Assembly (NCBI RefSeq): GCF_000006565.2
Contig: NC_031478.1
Span: 3,305,127-3,369,126, forward strand
Length of the DNA stretch: 64,000 bases
Origin: Toxoplasma gondii ME49
Lineage: Eukaryota; Apicomplexa; Conoidasida; Eucoccidiorida; Sarcocystidae
Direction: 5' to 3'
Made by a program: the position numbers and the translations under genes. This document shows positions 53,964 to 64,000 of the stretch, one piece after another; positions within the stretch are counted from its first letter, which is position 1; each line of letters starts with the position of its first letter. A model generated the notes under the pieces. That model did no database searches and had not been told where the DNA came from. It was given only the letters and a program-made list of their open reading frames with translations.

Positions 53964-55832
53964 CTAAAGTTCCTCCAGGACACTACCGACGGCTTGTCCG
54001 CCGCGGTTCTGCAAGTCCAGCGCGAGAAGGTTGCCTGTGTCGAAGTGGGCGCGCGCGACTCGGCTCTGTAGCCACTCGAGCATGTCTTGCACAGTTCGGT
54101 CTCCGCTGTAGACGAGAGGCGGCTCGTTCTTCTTCCCGTGAGGAAACAGGAAGATCGTGGGATACCCCGCAACCTTCATGCCCGGCACCTCGTTTCGGGT
54201 CGCGTCGATCTTCGCAATGGTCACACCTGGCACATCCCTGAGTCGGGCCGCAAGCTCCTTGTACGCCGGCTCGAGCTTGCGGCAGTAGCCACACCAGGGT
54301 GCGTAGAACTCGATGAAGACGTCGCCGTCAGCATCCTTGACGATCTGCTGGAAGGTGGATCCCACGACAGTCTTCACCGACCCGCGAGGCTCTTCCTCGT
54401 CGCTCGCCGCCTCGGAGCGGTAGTACGGCTCGAGCTTTCGCGCGACAAAGTCGTCAAAGAACGACGACACAGTGGACGGGGTCAGCGTCTTCACCGGCGC
54501 TCGCGGGCGACCTGGGGCGTTGCTCGGCTCCTCAGGACGAAACTTGAGCGCAGGGTGGTGTCTGCCGTCGCTGTCGGGGTTCACGGACATGATCCGCAGG
54601 GCCGGGAGAGCGTCTTCGTCGACGCCTAGGAGCTCGAGCATGTGTTTCTCGAACGCAGAAGTGACGCCACAGACCGCGGCGAGGACCGAGTGCCTGTGTT
54701 TCCTCGCGCCCTCCAGAAAGGCGCGCACAATGGGGTCGGTCGACACCTCAGACTCGACAGCAGCGACAGCCGCTGGGTTCCTCTTGGAGTCCACGATCAG
54801 CACTGCCTTCGGCCGGCCGTCTGTGAAGAAGTTCTCGGGCAGGCGATCCGCGTCGAAGATGGAGACGAGGGGAAAGCGGAAGCGGCTGACGAAGGTCGTC
54901 AGCGCAGACACATCCGACGGATTTCCAGTGTACATGTGGACGTCGGGTTCATGTGCGTGCTTGGAGAAGACCGCGATAAAAGGGGGGCTTACCAGGCGGC
55001 GCTCGATATCTGCAGCGACTTTCTCGCCTCCCAGAAGGCGGCGAATGTGCTCGCGCAAGTGGTTCACCAGCGCCGGGTCTTGCACATGACCGAAGAAGAC
55101 GTCTTCACCGAACCGGCGCGCGACCGAGACGTACGCCTTCGCGTCGTACCCGCTCTCGCTGAAGGCGCCGACAATCACGAGGTGACCGTGGTCGCGATTG
55201 GACATCACCTCGTCCAAATGTTGCTTGGAAGTCAGAGACTTGTCGCGGTCTAGGCGCGTGTCGACCCAGTGGACCAGGTGGGTGCGGTGTCGGCGCCCCT
55301 CGTACGCCTGCGAGCGCCCATCGATGAAGAACTTGAGCGTCGGGAACTCCCGGATGTCTTCGTGGTTCGCGATTTCTTCTTCTTCGACAGAATCGACGAG
55401 CGCGAGAATGACCGGCGGTTCGTGGTGCGCCAAAATTTTGGCCGCTGCGTGGAACTCGGGAAGCGTCGCCTTGGACCAGTAGCACCACGGCGCATAGTAC
55501 ATCACTAAGACAAACGGGTGAGACGCAATGAACTCTTTGTACGTCCCGAGGCCGGACAAAGTCATCGCGCCGCTCTCGAGAACCTTCAGCTGGTTCTCCC
55601 GCGTCTGCTGTCGCTGCTGCGCGCTGTAGCTCTTCGTCGACTTGTCGGAACGAGCAGCACCTGAAGAAGAAGCTTCCTCCACATTCACCACGCCCGCCTC
55701 GCGAGGAGCTGCCGAGACACCCGAGAGAGAAAGCGAAGAAAACGAGGGGGGAAAAGAGTCGGGGAGCAAGTGGGAGGAGGTACTCACAAGCGCATAGAGC
55801 GCCAAGAGCGCGAGAGAGGTGCGAGGCGCCAT
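53964..55832 (-). CDS. PDI-family thioredoxin-domain protein with CYWS and CGYC sites (single exon)
   Basis: 622 residues from the ATG at 55832. The N-terminus MAPRTSLALLALYALVSTSS is a signal peptide, so the protein enters the ER. The first thioredoxin domain (about 90-205) has APWCYWSK with Cys117 and Ser120, a cis-Pro in EFPTLKFF (Pro164) and the usual fold order. Two weakly conserved thioredoxin-like domains follow (about 205-470). The last domain (about 480-605) has EFYAPWCGYCRKLEP, Cys514 and Cys517, and GYPTIFLF (cis-Pro558). This is the a-b-b'-a' order of protein disulfide isomerases, which make and rearrange disulfides in secreted proteins. Odd: the first site lacks its second Cys, and the C-terminus is SVLEEL rather than KDEL or HDEL. 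A -EEL end resembles KEEL-type retention signals but is unproven. The length slightly exceeds the typical 500-530. Confidence 0.9.
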   Translation of the reverse strand: MAPRTSLALLALYALVSTSSHLLPDSFPPSFSSLSLSGVSAAPREAGVVNVEEASSSGAARSDKSTKSYSAQQRQQTRENQLKVLESGAMTLSGLGTYKEFIASHPFVLVMYYAPWCYWSKATLPEFHAAAKILAHHEPPVILALVDSVEEEEIANHEDIREFPTLKFFIDGRSQAYEGRRHRTHLVHWVDTRLDRDKSLTSKQHLDEVMSNRDHGHLVIVGAFSESGYDAKAYVSVARRFGEDVFFGHVQDPALVNHLREHIRRLLGGEKVAADIERRLVSPPFIAVFSKHAHEPDVHMYTGNPSDVSALTTFVSRFRFPLVSIFDADRLPENFFTDGRPKAVLIVDSKRNPAAVAAVESEVSTDPIVRAFLEGARKHRHSVLAAVCGVTSAFEKHMLELLGVDEDALPALRIMSVNPDSDGRHHPALKFRPEEPSNAPGRPRAPVKTLTPSTVSSFFDDFVARKLEPYYRSEAASDEEEPRGSVKTVVGSTFQQIVKDADGDVFIEFYAPWCGYCRKLEPAYKELAARLRDVPGVTIAKIDATRNEVPGMKVAGYPTIFLFPHGKKNEPPLVYSGDRTVQDMLEWLQSRVARAHFDTGNLLALDLQNRGGQAVGSVLEEL

Positions 55833-58800
55833 GTTGCGAAGAAATGAACCGAGCGTAAAGTCCGGAAAGAAACAAAGATGGGACAGTCGCGGGTGAAAAA
55901 AAGGAAAGGGCGAAGCGAAAAGACAGGAAAAAGTCAGATAAGCGAACTGCCTGCACTGGCGACAGGGGCTCCTTTCCTAACTACACCCGACAACTCGCAA
56001 ATCCTGGTAGAACGGCCAAAAAAGTGACCTCGGAAATGCGGACCCCCGACACATGCACGGCGACTAAAGGAATTCGGAAGGATTCAAAGACAAAAAGGAA
56101 AACAAGAAACGGGCCGCCAGAAAAATGCACACAAAAGCGAGCTAGCGACGCTACGCCAGACCGGAGGCGCCCGCGGAAAAGCTGTGCTTCGCCACACCCC
56201 AGTTTTTTCACGAAAACGCTGAATAACCTTCGCAGGTGCAAGCTGGACAAGGCCAAGCGCCGGGCGCCACGATGAGTCTGCAAGTCAGCAGAGAGACGTA
56301 GAACGTGTTTCCAGCGGCGCATTTACGAGATATCCCGAAAGGGAATGCCACAGGGGCGGTTCGTGCAAAAGTGTAAAGGCGGGGGCACGCGACGAAAATG
56401 TTGAAGTGGCAGGCTTTTCACACGAGACACCGCTGTCAGAGACGAGGTTTGAGAAGACTTAACGGCGGGTTTCTCGGCGGAATACAGTTTAAGACACGAA
56501 ATCGAGGCACACTGAAACAGGTACACTTCGTTCGGGAACCCTGCCCCCCCCTCCAGTTCACTTTCGGAAGCAAACGACAAGACCGCGTAGTCTTTGCCCC
56601 TTCCCATGTGGACATTCGTCTCAGAAATATTGTCGATTCGGCGGAGATGGAAATATATGAAAAAATGGAAGCGTCTCTGTCGGGTCAGGCGGACCCGGGA
56701 CTGAAAACAGTGGAAGAAATGCCTTTTTGCTCAGCTACAGCCCGCAAGGTGGGTCATGTTTGTCACTTCTGTCCGCAACTGGAGGATTTTCTGCTTTGAA
56801 GACGTGACACGCGCCCTGTCGAAAGGAGGAAAGGCGCAGAGAGGACTGAAAGCGTACCCTAAAGCTTTTAAATTCGACGCACCGGAGACAGGCAACAAGA
56901 TGTTCATTGCTGGTACTCCAAAAGCACTCCACGGGACTGCTAAGGACCGGTAGAAGTACTGCATTTAAATATCCCACGGCATTAAGGCTAGTCCGCGTCA
57001 GTTATATTCTGTGGTAAGGACACACTTTTACTGTTCTTGGTCCGGCCAAATGCGCGGAGACGTCCCTGTCTGTCGGCTGTGGTGCTAAGTGTCTTGGTTC
57101 ACAAACAAGAAGGAAGAAAAAACTGTAAATAAAGGGCTTTTCATCTCACACTCTTGTCGAGCATGGGGCGGAATACGGGATAGGTGTCAGAATAACACAA
57201 GCCACGGGACTTTCTCCACAACGCGAGAACGTACGAAGAAATCCGAAAGGGCACAAGCCGGCGTCTTCCTTTCGTCTGTCTTTACCCAAGAACAAGGACA
57301 CGCATCTGGAAGCGTATGTCAAATTCTCATATGCTCACGGTCACTTTTCATGTAAACCAAAGAACTAGGGAATCCTTCGTATAAAGAACACAAAGATCAT
57401 AGCTGGGCCATCTGTTGTAGTTATCACATTGTAAGTAGGCACTGTCTCTGCACAACCGCCATGCCAAAGTTCAAAGAACCCCAACAGATGTCAGCTTTCT
57501 GCAGCAATGTGAAATCTCGGGAACCGCTGCTTAGAAGGGTAAGCAGTGCTGCAGTAGCATCTTCCGTATTTCTGTGTATTTCTATTCAAATGAATCGAGG
57601 AGTGTATAACAAGATTTTCACTTGTTCAACTACTGCTTGGATGCACGTTAACGTACGGTCAGCCGCTTTCACCGGTGGACTGGTGCACCACTTTTCTCAT
57701 AGAGATTCTGGTTTCTCTATGATATAAATGACTTGGAAATTCAGGACTCTCTGCACTAGAATGTCTCCCTGCTTATTCGGTTTTGTTTGTGGAAGTCTCG
57801 ATCGGTGATCGTTTATACAGGACGGCTCGCCGTATGATCTCAAAGTACGTATACAACAGGACATTGGATTGAGCCCACGATAAATAGATCTTGGATGATT
57901 GCATATTAGCGGCTGGACCGGGCGAGACATGCTTCTCTGTTGCCGAACGAGGCCTTTCCCCTTTTCTCAGTTCGTGTTCGTTCTAACGAAAATCCTTGTC
58001 TCGCGCTTGTAGAAGAACTCCTTTTGAAGCCACTGTCCGGAGTCAGTCCTGGATTCTACTACAATAACGTAAAAGAAAACCTGAAATCGCAGCGCCTCCG
58101 CAAAACGGTCAAACTATGCCCAAGAAAAAGCTGAGTCTTGCATCGTCAAAGTTGATCCACCAGAACAACAGCCACACGTATCGCTCGAGCCCCATGAACA
58201 ATGTCATGCGCTCGTCGTGAGAAGTGTTGCGGTAGTTCAATGGATAATATAGGTGCTATGGGAATTTCTCAGGCGTTAGCTGTCCAAGGAATGAGAGAAA
58301 GGCCTCTTCTCAAATGGTGGAAACATGAAACTCGTGCGTCTCTACCCGCTATGCGGTGTCGTGTAGCCAAGCAGCCAGAAACACGGGAATCATTATTTGC
58401 GGGGCATTTGACCAAAAATCTCCACTGTACGTGCCGCCTTCGTGTGCACTCTGCTGCTCCGAGATACTCTAGCTTGTGGTCCAGAGAAAACGGGAAGGTG
58501 ACAAAAAACAGGGTAAGAAAGTCCTTCATAGCAGACATACGCGTGGACCTGAGTAGACGCCCAACAGACGAAAACGGTCATAAAATGCCCTCGTTTCTCA
58601 AACCTCTGCGTACTCAGAGGTTACGAAAAGCGACCGAGCAGGTGAAGTCGAAAAATCTGGGCACTCGCTCGGCAAGGAGCCTGTGCAACAGAACCTAGAA
58701 ACGATGTCAACTGCAAAACCTGAATCCAAAGTGACTCCTGTACTGATCTGCGAGGCGACAGAAACCGTTGGTGCTGTTCCTCAAGTTGTGTGACCTACTG

Positions 58801-59471
58801 AGACGCCGTTACTGCTTATATCCGGCCTCTACGTTTTCTTTTCTCATCTGCAATTGCCTTGATGTCTCTGGTTGTTCGGGTGATAGCGTCGAGTAGCAAA
58901 AAGACACAGAAGTCGCGTAGTCATTCCGTTTTTGCCCAACAGGCACACGTTTCGCCCGGTCTCGTCAGCTCACACGGCACGAAAACATGCATATATCGAG
59001 AGGCGTGGAAAGCAAATCTGACTTCGGGTCCTTTCTTCCGAAACGTGTTGACAAAAAATTCTTCCTGGAGAACGGAGGACAGTGAGAGAAGTAGCGCGTT
59101 CTCGAATCACACATCGACAAATGCAAGTTCGAATACACGTCGCTACGGCGGTTTCACGTCCATACACGCGCATCTAATATTCAAAACGAATATGATTGAA
59201 AAAGAGAGACATATCTTCCGTGTCCCGTCGACGGCTGCTGTACTTTGGCTTATGCTCAAATCGTGATAACACAGCCGCCGTTTACGTGTTTTCCACCGGG
59301 AGTGCCTGCTATACTTTACGCCACTTTCCGGTATTAGCAGCATCTAGAGTGTTTCGAGGTTAAACAGACACTCTCGTAGATCGTGTCTGTGTTTAAGAAA
59401 ACGAGTTCGGACCTTCAACACAGCTTCGTACCCAAAAAAGTTCCTCTCTCTCTCCACTCTTTTCTTTCCAC
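55833..59471. other. Spacer upstream of the PDI gene and downstream of the AP2 gene
   Basis: About 3.6 kb. The left end should carry the PDI promoter and leader on the minus strand; the right end, the AP2-gene 3' UTR. Plus-strand ORFs at 56398-56799, 56756-56953 and 58201-58698 are open but match nothing I know and lack supporting splice structure. No tRNA or repeat is supported. Confidence 0.45.
56292..56298 (+). promoter_or_regulatory. Candidate AGAGACG promoter element
   Basis: AGAGACG, the WGAGACG type reported in several Toxoplasma promoters, lies about 460 bp upstream of the PDI start codon, in the opposite orientation. The heptamer is common by chance in this purine-rich genome, so this is weak. 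Confidence 0.2.
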
Positions 59472-62400
59472 TTAAAGTGCCGACTCCTGGCCTTTCTCGG
59501 CTTCTGACATCTCCGCGTCGCCCGTCCTTTGCACGTGGTTTGGACCCGACAGAGGCTGCGTGTTGTTTGGGGCGTCTCCGCCGGCTCTGCGACCGTCGCG
59601 CTTTTGCCCCGTCTCTTCCTCGCGTTTCTCCCTTCTCTGTCGCTTGCTGATGTCCATCAAAATCTGCCGGTAGAAGCCACTCTGAACGAGCGCGTCGCGC
59701 AGACTCCCGAGCTGGAGTTCGAGGAACTTGACGACGAGGCGCAGGCGGGCCGCGGGAGACAAGTCACTCGGGAGAACTTGTTTCTGAATGCACTCGCGGA
59801 GAATGGCCAGGTGTTCGTGCAGCTCGACAGCTAGTCGAGCAGACTCAATGTACACCATGTGAGAGGTAACACAGTCGGCCACCAATTTCCTCAACGCCTT
59901 CAGTTCTTCTGCCGCATGCAGCGCAGACGGCTCCTCGCGTTTCCTCTCGCCGGCTGCACCTCCCCCCGCCGTGACAGTTTTTTTTTCGCCTCTCTTCTCG
60001 ACGTCTCCAATTCCCAACATATCCGCCTCAACTTCTGCCTTGACCGTCGGGGCTTCTTCCGCCTGGCCTGACAAAGCTGGGCTTTCTCCCTGGTCTTCTT
60101 CGAAAAGATACGAGAGGACGCAGTCGAGGCCCCCGCTGCGAATGTTCTTCTCCAAGTTGTGGAGAAGACTGAGGAGCACCGCTTGGTAGCAAGGAAGCAA
60201 GAGAGTCATGTCGTCGCCCTGACTCGCACCCGTGTTCGACTCTTCGTACATCTGCAGAAGCTCGACTTCCTGCACCTGCTGCCGGCGGAGCTGCACCGCC
60301 ATCTCGTACGCCTCCTTCACCCCGGCATGTGGAGAGATAACTGTAGCCTCTTCCTCCTTCTTCTCCTTTGCCGGCTTCTCCTCCTTCTTGTCGTAAAAGT
60401 ACCGCCGCTGGTTCCGGTAATACACGGCCCATCGTCTGCTCTTCTTGTCTCTAGAGACGCCCTTGATCACTGGCAAACTCACGTCTGGACAGTCGGGCAG
60501 CGCGTAGTACTCGACAGGCGGAGACTCGGCCCCTGTCAGGCCCTGGCCGTCCAGCTGAGAACATTCACGCGCGTCGGTGTGCAGTTAAACGGAAGAAACA
60601 GCTTAGCCTTCTATGTTGCTGTAATCTAAACACATCATCGTCATGGATACTTCACTCGCGTCTTGAATCAGAAGACACACGGAAATGGTGAGCAATACAG
60701 ACAGGGTCAATACGGTGTGAGCTTCTAGAAAGAAGTCGAGGTCCTAAAACACAAGATACACAGCCAGATATGAACTTCAGTATACAGGTGGCCGAACACG
60801 AATACCGGCAGAAACACAGTAACTTCTATCCTCTAACATTCAGAACCCAGGATCAACTTCTCGCTGGTTTACATTGGCCTATTGAGACAGGTTGCGTTGA
60901 GATCCGGCAAAAAAGACCTAAAGACCAGCGTTACGTGCAGAGACAAGAAAGCAGCTGGTGTTTTGCAACGTTCCAACAAACCACATAAAAAACAGATCCG
61001 CTCCTGAACGCACTCCTCTCAACCTCGCCCTGCTCGGTTTCTCCTTTTCTGTCTTCTGAAGATAGTCTTCGTATTAGACATTACTATTTCTGAATGTTGT
61101 AAAAACTGAAAACGTTCTCTTAAACACCTACCCCAGGCAGGGGCTCCTTCACGGGGACGATTTCGCCTTCCTCGAAGACACCGGGCTTGGCAGCTTGCTG
61201 GACCACGTCGCATGCAAACCGATAGCTCTTGAAGAAACCCCAGCGACGGAGAGGAAAGCGTTTCGTGATCGGCACTGTGCTGTCCTCTGCCTCAAAGTAT
61301 CGCGCAAGAAACTGGTACTGATGTGGATCGTAAATCACACCGGGGACCGGAGGCAGTTGCGCCGCGCGGGCCGCCAGGGACACCAGACGGCTGCCTGAAA
61401 AAAATAGAAAAAAAGGAAAACACGTGACAGAAGCACAAAAAAAGAGGAGAAACAGAGGAAACGACTAAGAGCAGGGGAAAAGAGATAAACCGTCTGGAAG
61501 TCTTCTTGGGTGCAACAAAGCAAGAAAAAGTGCAGCGAGAAAAGGGAGGTGAAGACAAACACGAAGGGAATCGAAACCAAGAGACGAGCGATATACATAT
61601 ATATACACGGCGGTAGAAGAGGAGACAGAACATGCCGAGATAAAGACTACATAAATGAAGAGACAAAGAAACAAAGCAGACCCTACGCGGCGCTGAAACG
61701 CTTTTCGAAGACGCCTGCGACAAAGATGGTTGGATGCGCCGCTTGAAAATACACTCTAAGCAAGTTCGAGAACCTACACATATGCAGCATGCACGATTTG
61801 CATGACTTATATTTACATAAGTACACACATTCACATATCTACACAGAACTATAGATAACAGCGGGCATGTTTCGAGCGTGGGACAAGGAGTCGTCCCTCA
61901 AAGAGACAACGAAGGACGTGGGGTCAGTTACATATGTCTGCAACAAAGGGAATCATACTTTTCCAGAGGTGAGACTTTTACCGTTGGTCGTCTTTGGAGC
62001 AGGCATGAGAAGAGCGTCGACAAGAAGGCGATGAAGGCCAGCAAGGCCTTCCTTTTCAATCCATTGCAACACAACCTGCCCGCCTGTCCGGTCGTCTTCG
62101 TCTTCTTCACTGTCTGCGCCCCTTTCTCCCTTGTGGGGGTCTGCCTCCTCTCTCTTTTCTCGCGCTTCGAGCCCGGAGCTGGCAACCGACTTGCTCACGA
62201 CTCGGTGTTTGCGCGCCCGTCGCTTTCGTTCGTCGCCCCACAAATCCGTCCCTGGGCACATGCGCGGGGCAGCAGAGATCTCGATTTGTCTCAAGCTCAC
62301 GGCGGGGACTGCGCAGGGCGTCCCTGCAAAGACCTTCTGCTGCATGCCCTGTTGCGCGGCGGGGCCTCCGGGGACAGTCCCCGCACCCTGGGGGGTTCCG

Positions 62401-63326
62401 GCGGCCCCCGAAGAACCCCCAGGCCCCGCGCCGACACCACCGGGGCCCACTACACCTGGAACCAGTTGTTGGCCCGCGGGCCCTGGGCCAAGTGACCCGT
62501 TCGGGCCAGGCCCGCCCGGCATCGAGTGCAGCGGCACGCCGCCCTGGGGAGGGGACACGACGGAGAACATCTGAGCGGTTCCCTGGGGGTTCGGCGGGCC
62601 CTGGAGAGGCCCCGAGCTGCGCGCGTTCATGGCGCCGGAGGGGTCGAACCCACCAGGACCGCCGACGGGCCTGTACTGAGACAGAAGGAACTGGGGAGAC
62701 GAGGACAGCGGGAGGGGTGAGTGACTCGCGTTTCCACTCCCGACTGAGGAGGAGAACGCCGCGAGCTGCTGTGCAAAGGCAGCTGAGCCTACGGCGGCTG
62801 TCGAGAGATTCGAGGGAGGAGACGCATTTGCGGGGTGGACGGAAGACGACTGGATGGCGGGGCCGGAGTGCATTTGCGGCAAGGCACTGGGGACCTGCGA
62901 GGAGAGGTGAGGACTCTGAGACGCCATGGGGGGCGCCGCGAGCGTGGGCCCGCCGGAGTGGGCGTCACCCACGAGTCCGCCACACCCTGGGGCCTGCGCC
63001 GACGCATGCGGGAGGAAAGACGAGTTCAAAAAGGGTCCCTGGGGCGCGCCGTCCCCAGCACCCACGGCCGAAGGCCCCTGCGGGCCAAATGGCCCCACGC
63101 CGGGGTACCCTTGGGGCACGCCGCCCGAGCCCCAGCCAAGGGGGGACGTGTTGGTGCCTCCGTTGGGGACTTGCCCGGCCTGCGAACCCGCCACGTTGAC
63201 CGCGAGTGGGGCAGAAGGCCCGAGGAGAGAAGAGTCGCAGCGGGGAGATGTGCCTCCGGGGACAGAAGGCCCACGTGAAGTCCCAGAAAGGACGTGTACG
63301 CCGTCTGCCGAGGACATTTCAGCCAT
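59472..63326 (-). CDS. ApiAP2-type DNA-binding protein with two AP2-like domains (three exons)
   Basis: Exons on the minus strand: 63326-61982, 61394-61132, 60554-59472; donors G|GTAAAA and GGG|GTAGGT, phases agree, total 2691 nt (896 residues). Residues 1-330 are Gly/Pro/Ser/Gln-rich and disordered. A basic patch DERKRRARKHRVV (about 370-385) could act as a nuclear signal. Residues about 465-520 read as one AP2-like fold: PGVIYDPHQYQFLARYF, KRFPLRRWGF and a helix FACDVVQQAA. Residues about 563-630 are a second: IKGVSRDKKSRRWAVYY, RRYFYDKK, then the helix GVKEAYEMAVQLRR, with a Lys/Glu-rich insert (594-608) before the helix. Both follow the strand-strand-strand-helix order and spacing of ApiAP2 domains. 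The helical region from about 655 (CYQAVLLSLLHNLEKN) may be the AP2-coincident ACDC domain. It is probably a transcription or chromatin factor; targets are unknown. Confidence 0.7.
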
Positions 63327-64000
63327 CCTGCCGAGCCTCAGAGATAATCATTGGAAAGGGAAGAATTCTCGCTCGTGCGAGGAGGAAAATGACGTCAGAT
63401 CAGCGAGAGGTGAGAACGAGAGGGGAATTCAAACAAGAGCGCTCGTCAGACACGAAAAGTGAGACAAGGAAGGCAAAAAGAAAGGCGAATCAGGAAGCAA
63501 ATCGACGAGACGGGCGGCTTGTGCGGCACAGCGACACCGGGCATCGCTTCTGCAAGAGATTCACGGAGAAGGGGGGACGGATTCAAGCAGAACTATGTTG
63601 TCCGTTTCTCATAACTGGGGGTTTGAGTGCCGTAAAATGATACGAAACAAATAGAGTTAGAGGAACGATGAATAGGAAGGGGACAAGGGGGGGAAAACCG
63701 AGACCGTGAAGGACTGTCGGGGGTGTGATGGCAGCAGGCGTCGCATGCGCAGACTCCGGGCACATGGATGGACGAAGCGGAAAACGGAAGAAGTGGGAAA
63801 AGGCATCAGAAAAGATGGGCAAGGCGATCTAGCAAAGAAGATAGGGAAGGGGAAGAAAAAGGCCGCCTGTGGCTCGTCGGTCTCCTGTACGCAGAGACGG
63901 AAAGCTGAGGCGGGCAACAACAACGACGCGGACTTTGATCCGTGTCGGGGACTCTCTGAGGTTCGCGAACGACTGACGAACAAGCGACGTAGGGAAAACG
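63327..64000. other. 5' flank of the ApiAP2 gene
   Basis: The leader and promoter side of the minus-strand AP2 gene, up to the window edge. It is purine-rich on + (pyrimidine-rich in the direction of transcription). Only spurious ORFs are seen. Confidence 0.4.

Noticed and set aside
53983..55956. ORFs of 100-280 codons in other frames over the PDI gene
   Set aside because: The PDI frame carries both thioredoxin motifs; the others are frame shadows.
56398..56953. Overlapping plus-strand ORFs upstream of the PDI gene
   Set aside because: They could be a small divergent gene, but I recognise no motif and see no convincing intron between them.
58220..58290. tRNA-like sequence (GCGGTAGTTCAATGG)
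   Set aside because: It resembles a D arm, but no acceptor stem, anticodon arm or T arm follows.
62131..63462. Plus-strand ORFs of 147-235 codons opposite AP2-gene exon 1
   Set aside because: They are shadows of the Gly/Pro-rich exon; the minus frame splices in phase into AP2-like domains.
1..64000. CRISPR arrays, insertion sequences, operons, Shine-Dalgarno sites
   Set aside because: The window is eukaryotic nuclear DNA; no spaced direct repeats or transposase genes are present.

Overview
The window looks like nuclear chromosomal DNA from a cyst-forming coccidian apicomplexan, most like Toxoplasma gondii or a close relative such as Hammondia or Neospora. The grounds are: intron-rich eukaryotic genes with GT..AG introns; (AT)n microsatellites scattered through introns and spacers; long pyrimidine- or purine-rich stretches; very long Ser/Pro-rich low-complexity extensions on otherwise conserved proteins; and a gene with ApiAP2-type DNA-binding domains. 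I cannot decide between the genera from the sequence alone. Exons were joined by hand from reading frame, splice signals and phase.

Layout, left to right. (1) 1-1382, +: the 3' exon of the COG6 Golgi-tethering subunit, cut by the window edge. (2) 4553-7318, -: a long ORF for an unrecognised protein, perhaps with a further 3' exon near 4056-4310, convergent with COG6. (3) 8846-9689, -: a small two-exon protein with an RRM-like fold. (4) 12883-12954, -: tRNA-Thr(UGU) with a Pol III terminator. (5) 14078-19293, +: nine-exon RPN13/ADRM1, the proteasomal ubiquitin receptor. (6) 21946-25707, +: six-exon mitochondrial 3-hydroxyisobutyryl-CoA hydrolase with two microsatellite-encoded Ser-rich inserts. 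(7) 32317-38256, +: a very large secreted protein with three Kazal-type domains, preceded by 1.7 kb of open in-frame sequence. (8) 42001-50752, +: a ten-exon BAR-domain protein whose last exon adds a disordered tail of about 1,300 residues. (9) 53964-55832, -: a PDI-like thioredoxin protein with one CxxS and one CGYC site. (10) 59472-63326, -: a three-exon ApiAP2 protein with two AP2-like domains.

There is no operon and no sign of a mobile element, CRISPR array or recently acquired island. The genes belong to separate housekeeping or regulatory processes: Golgi trafficking, the proteasome, valine catabolism, ER folding, membrane curvature and transcription. RPN13, HIBCH, the Kazal gene and the BAR gene run head-to-tail on +; the BAR gene converges on the PDI gene. 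The most distinctive items are the BAR/long-tail protein, the Kazal protein whose predicted P1 residues do not look inhibitory, the CxxS PDI, and the coding microsatellites in HIBCH. The gaps between genes, up to 6.6 kb, hold microsatellites, short tandem repeats and unsupported ORFs.
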